A stretch of 64,000 bases of DNA from Mucilaginibacter gotjawali (GTDB lineage Bacteria; Bacteroidota; Bacteroidia; Sphingobacteriales; Sphingobacteriaceae), in NCBI RefSeq assembly GCF_002355435.1, contig NZ_AP017313.1, forward strand, positions 868,001-932,000, given 5' to 3'. Of this stretch, positions 61,112-64,000 are shown one piece after another (positions within the stretch are counted from its first letter, which is position 1; every line of letters starts with the position of its first letter). A program made the translations under genes and the position numbers. The notes below the pieces were generated by a model. The model did not search any database, was not told the DNA's origin, and saw only the letters and a list, made by a program, of their open reading frames with translations.

Positions 61112-61474
61112 TACAGAACAGGGTAAGGTATATGAATACAGTAAAAATTCTAACAGATTAAAACCCGGATATTTTAGTTTTAAATATCAAAGATATAAGA
61201 CGCCAAAGTAACAAAAACAATAGACTGGCAATTGTAAAATTTGTAATGTATTTTAATTTGCTTTTTGGTAAACATTTTTAATAATCCCGGTTAGCAAAGG
61301 GTGTGTTTTTTTGCCTGTTGATAGTCATTTAATTAATAGATCTATCGGGGCATGTTTATTGTGCTATATTGCGCAGTTCCGGTTTTTTTGCGCTTAGCAT
61401 CTCAAAATCAGCTTTACACTTTGGCTATCGGCCTGTTCGGACAGGGGGGATAGCCTTTATTTAAAAAGAGGATT
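61112..61474. other. Intergenic region between divergent rhamnosidase and kinase genes
   Basis: About 363 bases with no supported gene. It holds the rhamnosidase promoter (61188-61220) and, near the kinase start, a nested hairpin at 61423-61455: outer arms GGCTATC / GATAGCC and inner CCTGT-tcgg-ACAGG. The kinase mRNA may carry this hairpin in its leader. Confidence 0.45.
61188..61220 (-). promoter_or_regulatory. Putative promoter of the rhamnosidase gene
   Basis: On the minus strand a TTG at 61220-61218, a 22-base spacer and TATCTTTG at 61195-61188 match the Bacteroidota -33/-7 pattern; the -7 box is exact. The predicted leader is about 70 bases. Confidence 0.45.
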
Positions 61475-62848
61475 ATGATGGGCAGGAATGAGCTTTCAGA
61501 ACGATTGGTGATAGCCAACGAAGAAAAAGCAAGACTGGAAGCAGAGCTTATCCTTGCGAATATTGAACTGGATTTTCAGAACGAAGAAAAGAAAAAGCGC
61601 GCTGCTGAACTTAACCTGGCGAATATTGAGCTGGAATTTCAAAACAGGGAGAAACTTAACCGCGCCAGGGAACTCATCATTGCTAACAGGGAACTTGATT
61701 TTCAGAACGAAGAAAAAGGCAAACGTGCCGCTGAATTGATCATCGCCGGCAAGGAACTGCTTTTTCAAAATGAGGAAAAGGAAAAACGTGCAGCGGAGTT
61801 ACTGTTAGCTAATACCGAACTGGTTTTCCAGAATGCAGAAAAAGAAAAACGGGCGGCCGAACTGATCATCGCCAACAAGGAGCTGCTTTATCAAAATGGT
61901 GAAAAGGAAAAGCGCGCGGCGGAACTGATCATCGCCAACCTGGAGTTGATTTTTCAAAATGAAGAAAAAGAAAAACGGGCAAATGAGCTGATCATTGCCA
62001 ATAAAGAATTGACTTACCAAAACGGCGAAAAAGAGAAACGGGCGGCCGAATTGATTATTGCGCTGAAAGAGTTGGGTTACCAGGATGAAGAAAAAGCAAA
62101 ACGCGCTGCTGAACTGATTATTGCTAACCGTGAGCTGTTGATCCAACAGCAGGAAAAAACAAGACGGGCGGCTGCAGAGGCAAAGAAAGATGAATTCTTT
62201 AATATGGTTAGTCATGAATTCAAGACACCATTGACCAATATAAAAGCCATAAACCAGCTGCTTGAAAAAACAACTGACCGGGCCAATAAACATTATCCAT
62301 TTATTTTAAATGCCGGCCATAGCATTAAACGGCTTGAAAAACTAATTGCGGACCTGCTGGATGTAACCAAGATCAACTCAGGCCAGATAGACCTGAATAT
62401 CGCGGCGTTTTATTTCCCGGATGCACTCACCAACAGTATAGCCAATATCCAGCTTACGGCAAACAACCATGAGATTATGCTGGAAAATTCGGCAGATATC
62501 CTGTACGCCGGCGACCAGTTCAGAATTGAACAGGTACTGATTAACCTGTTAACTAATGCCATCAAATATTCTCCTGAGGCCGGCAAGGTATTGGTAAAAG
62601 CTAAAATTGAATCGGGCGACCTGGTGGTGACCGTGCAGGATTTTGGTATTGGGATTGCAAAACACGAGATCGATCAATTATTTCAGCGTTTTTACAGGGT
62701 AAGTGAAACGGCTATGCTTTTCCAGGGCGTCGGCTTGGGTCTGTTTATTGCGTCCGAAATTGTCAAAAAACATAATGGCAGGTTTACTATTACCAGTGAG
62801 CCGGGCGAAGGCAGCAGTTTTAGTTTTACACTGCCATTGCCCGCCTGA
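61475..62848 (+). CDS. Sensor histidine kinase with ten 21-residue coiled-coil repeats
   Basis: This 457-residue kinase has no membrane helix. Residues 21-230 are ten tandem 21-residue units of the form RAAELIIANKEL-x-x-QNEEKEK; three heptads per unit imply a long parallel coiled coil. HisKA follows with His247 (FFNMVSHEFKTPLTNIKAIN), then HATPase_c (VLINLLTNAIKYS, DFGIGIAKHEIDQLF, GVGLGLFIASEIV). The repeat type is known in Bacteroidota kinases and phosphatases. The input is unknown; the coil may transmit or measure a partner's signal. Two adjacent ATGs (61475, 61478) follow AAGAGG, an unusually good ribosome-binding site for this group. No response regulator is adjacent. Confidence 0.92.
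   Translation: MMGRNELSERLVIANEEKARLEAELILANIELDFQNEEKKKRAAELNLANIELEFQNREKLNRARELIIANRELDFQNEEKGKRAAELIIAGKELLFQNEEKEKRAAELLLANTELVFQNAEKEKRAAELIIANKELLYQNGEKEKRAAELIIANLELIFQNEEKEKRANELIIANKELTYQNGEKEKRAAELIIALKELGYQDEEKAKRAAELIIANRELLIQQQEKTRRAAAEAKKDEFFNMVSHEFKTPLTNIKAINQLLEKTTDRANKHYPFILNAGHSIKRLEKLIADLLDVTKINSGQIDLNIAAFYFPDALTNSIANIQLTANNHEIMLENSADILYAGDQFRIEQVLINLLTNAIKYSPEAGKVLVKAKIESGDLVVTVQDFGIGIAKHEIDQLFQRFYRVSETAMLFQGVGLGLFIASEIVKKHNGRFTITSEPGEGSSFSFTLPLPA
61535..62164 (+). repeat. Ten in-frame 63-bp tandem repeats encoding the coiled coil
   Basis: The units encode RAAELIIANKELxxQNEEKEK with small variations (last residues NGEKEK, NREKLN, DEEKAK). At the DNA level neighbouring units differ at synonymous sites, so the protein pattern has been kept by selection instead of by recent slippage. 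Confidence 0.88.
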
Positions 62849-62865
62849 GATGGATCGGCAAATCA

Positions 62866-62902
62866 TAAAAAAATCCCTCAACCAATTGGTCAAGGGATTT
62901 TT
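62866..62902. terminator. Bidirectional Rho-independent terminator
   Basis: AAAAAATCCCT and AACCA pair with TGGT and AAGGGATTTTT, with A and T runs at the base, between the convergent kinase and efflux genes. Confidence 0.88.
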
Positions 62903-62928
62903 AAACATAATTGAATCATAGGCCGGGG

Positions 62929-64000
62929 TTACTTCCACCCGCCGCCTAGAGACCTGTAAAGTTCAGCCACTGCGCTTAATTCTTCACTTTTTATCGATGC
63001 CAGTTCAAGCTCACCTTGTAATACGTTACTTTGGGCGGTAATCACTTCCAGGTAATTGGCGATGCCGTTTTTAAATAACAGGTTGGCATTGGCAGTAGCA
63101 TGCTGTAATGTATTTACCCGGCTGGCAGCGATGTTTTGCTGCTGCTTTAGCTTTTCAATTTTCACCATTGCGTCCGATACTTCGCCCACCGCATTTAAAA
63201 CTGACTGACGGAATTGCAGTACGGTTTTTTCGCGTTCAACCTGCGCTACATCGTATTGGGTTTTTAATTTTTTGTGTTCAAGCAGGGGCTGTGCGATGCC
63301 GCCTGCCACAATGCCAAACAAGGATGCCGGCATATTAAACCAGTTACTTGCTTTAAACGAATTGACGCCGCCGGTTGCTGTAATATTTAAAACAGGATAC
63401 ATGGCGGCTTTGTTGATGCCGACATTGGCATTGGCCGTAACCAGGGCAAGTTCGGCGCTTTTGACGTCTGGGCGGCGACTTACGAGGTTGGCAGGTAACC
63501 CGGCCGAAACATTAGCCGGGGTAACCATTTGATCAAGGATGGCGGTACGCTCAACCCTGCCGGGCAATTCGCCGGTGAGAATACGAAGGGCATTTTCCTG
63601 GATGCTGATGTTTTGTTCAAACTGGGGCACCAATTGTGCAGCGGTCTGTTCCTGTGCTTCGGCTTGTTGTACAGCCAGCGAAGTTACCTGCCCTGCATCA
63701 TATTGCAGCCGGATAATGCGCAGCGTGCTGTCGTTTAGCAGTACATTTTTATGGGCGATATCCAGTTGAGCGTCCAGCATCAGCAGGTTATAATAACCCT
63801 GCGAAATATTGGACACGAGGGTAGTTTGGATAGCCTTTTTAGCCTCAACAGTTTGCAGGTAAGCAGCTAAAGCTGCTTTGCTTTGGTTATGGATTTTCCC
63901 CCAGATATCTGCCTCCCACGAAACAGCCACATTGGCCGAGTAGTCTTCGATATGGTTGGTGCCGATATTGTACTGGCTTAAACTGAGCCCGGTAAGGCTG
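62929..64000 (-). CDS. RND efflux outer-membrane factor (OprM/NodT-TolC family), C-terminal part
   Basis: The frame is open from the right end of the window to the stop at 62929, about 357 residues visible, starting near SLTGLSLSQYNIGTNHIEDY. It contains the OEP repeats: VAVSWEADIWGKIHNQSKAA, TLVSNISQGYYNLLMLDAQL, LPANLVSRRPDVKSAELALV, FKNGIANYLEVITAQSNVLQ and AVAELYRSLGGGWK at the end. The second repeat has the RPDV motif typical of NodT/OprM. It forms the outer-membrane exit duct of an RND pump whose membrane-fusion and inner-membrane genes are probably upstream, outside the window. The start is missing. Confidence 0.93.
   Translation of the reverse strand, partial: SLTGLSLSQYNIGTNHIEDYSANVAVSWEADIWGKIHNQSKAALAAYLQTVEAKKAIQTTLVSNISQGYYNLLMLDAQLDIAHKNVLLNDSTLRIIRLQYDAGQVTSLAVQQAEAQEQTAAQLVPQFEQNISIQENALRILTGELPGRVERTAILDQMVTPANVSAGLPANLVSRRPDVKSAELALVTANANVGINKAAMYPVLNITATGGVNSFKASNWFNMPASLFGIVAGGIAQPLLEHKKLKTQYDVAQVEREKTVLQFRQSVLNAVGEVSDAMVKIEKLKQQQNIAASRVNTLQHATANANLLFKNGIANYLEVITAQSNVLQGELELASIKSEELSAVAELYRSLGGGWK

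Noticed and set aside
61535-62164. Regular 63-bp tandem repeats as a possible CRISPR array or satellite
   Set aside because: The repeats are in frame inside an intact histidine kinase gene, have no unique spacers and encode a heptad pattern.

Overview
The window looks like chromosomal DNA of a Bacteroidota member, most likely a Sphingobacteriaceae soil bacterium of the Mucilaginibacter/Pedobacter type. This is inferred from protein style, not from a marker gene. The signs are a SusC/SusD outer-membrane pair, glycoside hydrolases with secretion signals, LytTR and ligand-sensing two-component systems, YVTN beta-propeller proteins, weak Shine-Dalgarno sites, promoters resembling the Bacteroidota TTTG/TAnnTTTG pattern, and many small dispersed palindromic repeats. 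No rRNA, tRNA, CRISPR array, phage module or full-length insertion sequence was seen.

Layout. 1-9.8 kb: the N-terminus of a YVTN/phosphoesterase, a SusD/SusC pair, a PhnZ-type HD oxygenase divergent from an XRE-cupin regulator, and a complete YVTN/phosphoesterase; together they suggest phosphorus scavenging. 10-16 kb: a small gene broken by a 228-bp MITE-like element with 8-bp target duplications, a response regulator/thioredoxin-reductase-like fusion with its cNMP-binding histidine kinase, then GNAT, OsmC and small membrane proteins. 16-25 kb: a methyltransferase, a GH3 glycosidase, a type I phosphodiesterase family protein, a YeiH-like transporter, an M23-type protein and an HXXEE protein. 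25-31 kb: a secreted unknown, an OmpA-family protein, a LytTR regulator and its large sensor kinase. Divergent from the kinase, 31.5-39.6 kb holds four AhpD/carboxymuconolactone-decarboxylase-like genes and an MFS transporter, bracketed by two paralogous secreted unknowns and followed by a CRTAC1/ASPIC protein and a Spy-like protein. 39.6-46.4 kb: pirin, a serine hydrolase, a DUF4397 lipoprotein, a second MITE-like repeat and two signalling kinases. 46.8-54.4 kb: a Gfo/Idh/MocA oxidoreductase with a PmoA/DUF6807 protein, a cytochrome b - ApbE/DUF2271 - PepSY operon, YceI and a beta-propeller. 57.8-64 kb: a GH106-like rhamnosidase, a kinase with ten 21-residue coiled-coil repeats, and the C-terminal part of an outer-membrane efflux factor.

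The most striking locus is 54.65-57.74 kb. It is an AT-rich three-gene cassette inserted among housekeeping and catabolic genes: a DUF262 (GmrS/ParB-like) protein, a DUF3696-type AAA ATPase whose start overlaps the previous stop, and a 285-residue protein I recognise by no full-length family. The last 87 residues of this third protein align nearly without gaps to the RelE-fold mRNA interferase YoeB and keep the catalytic Glu, Arg, His and Tyr. I read this as a candidate, apparently undescribed, defence or abortive-infection system with a fused ribosome-dependent RNase effector. The function is inference from sequence.
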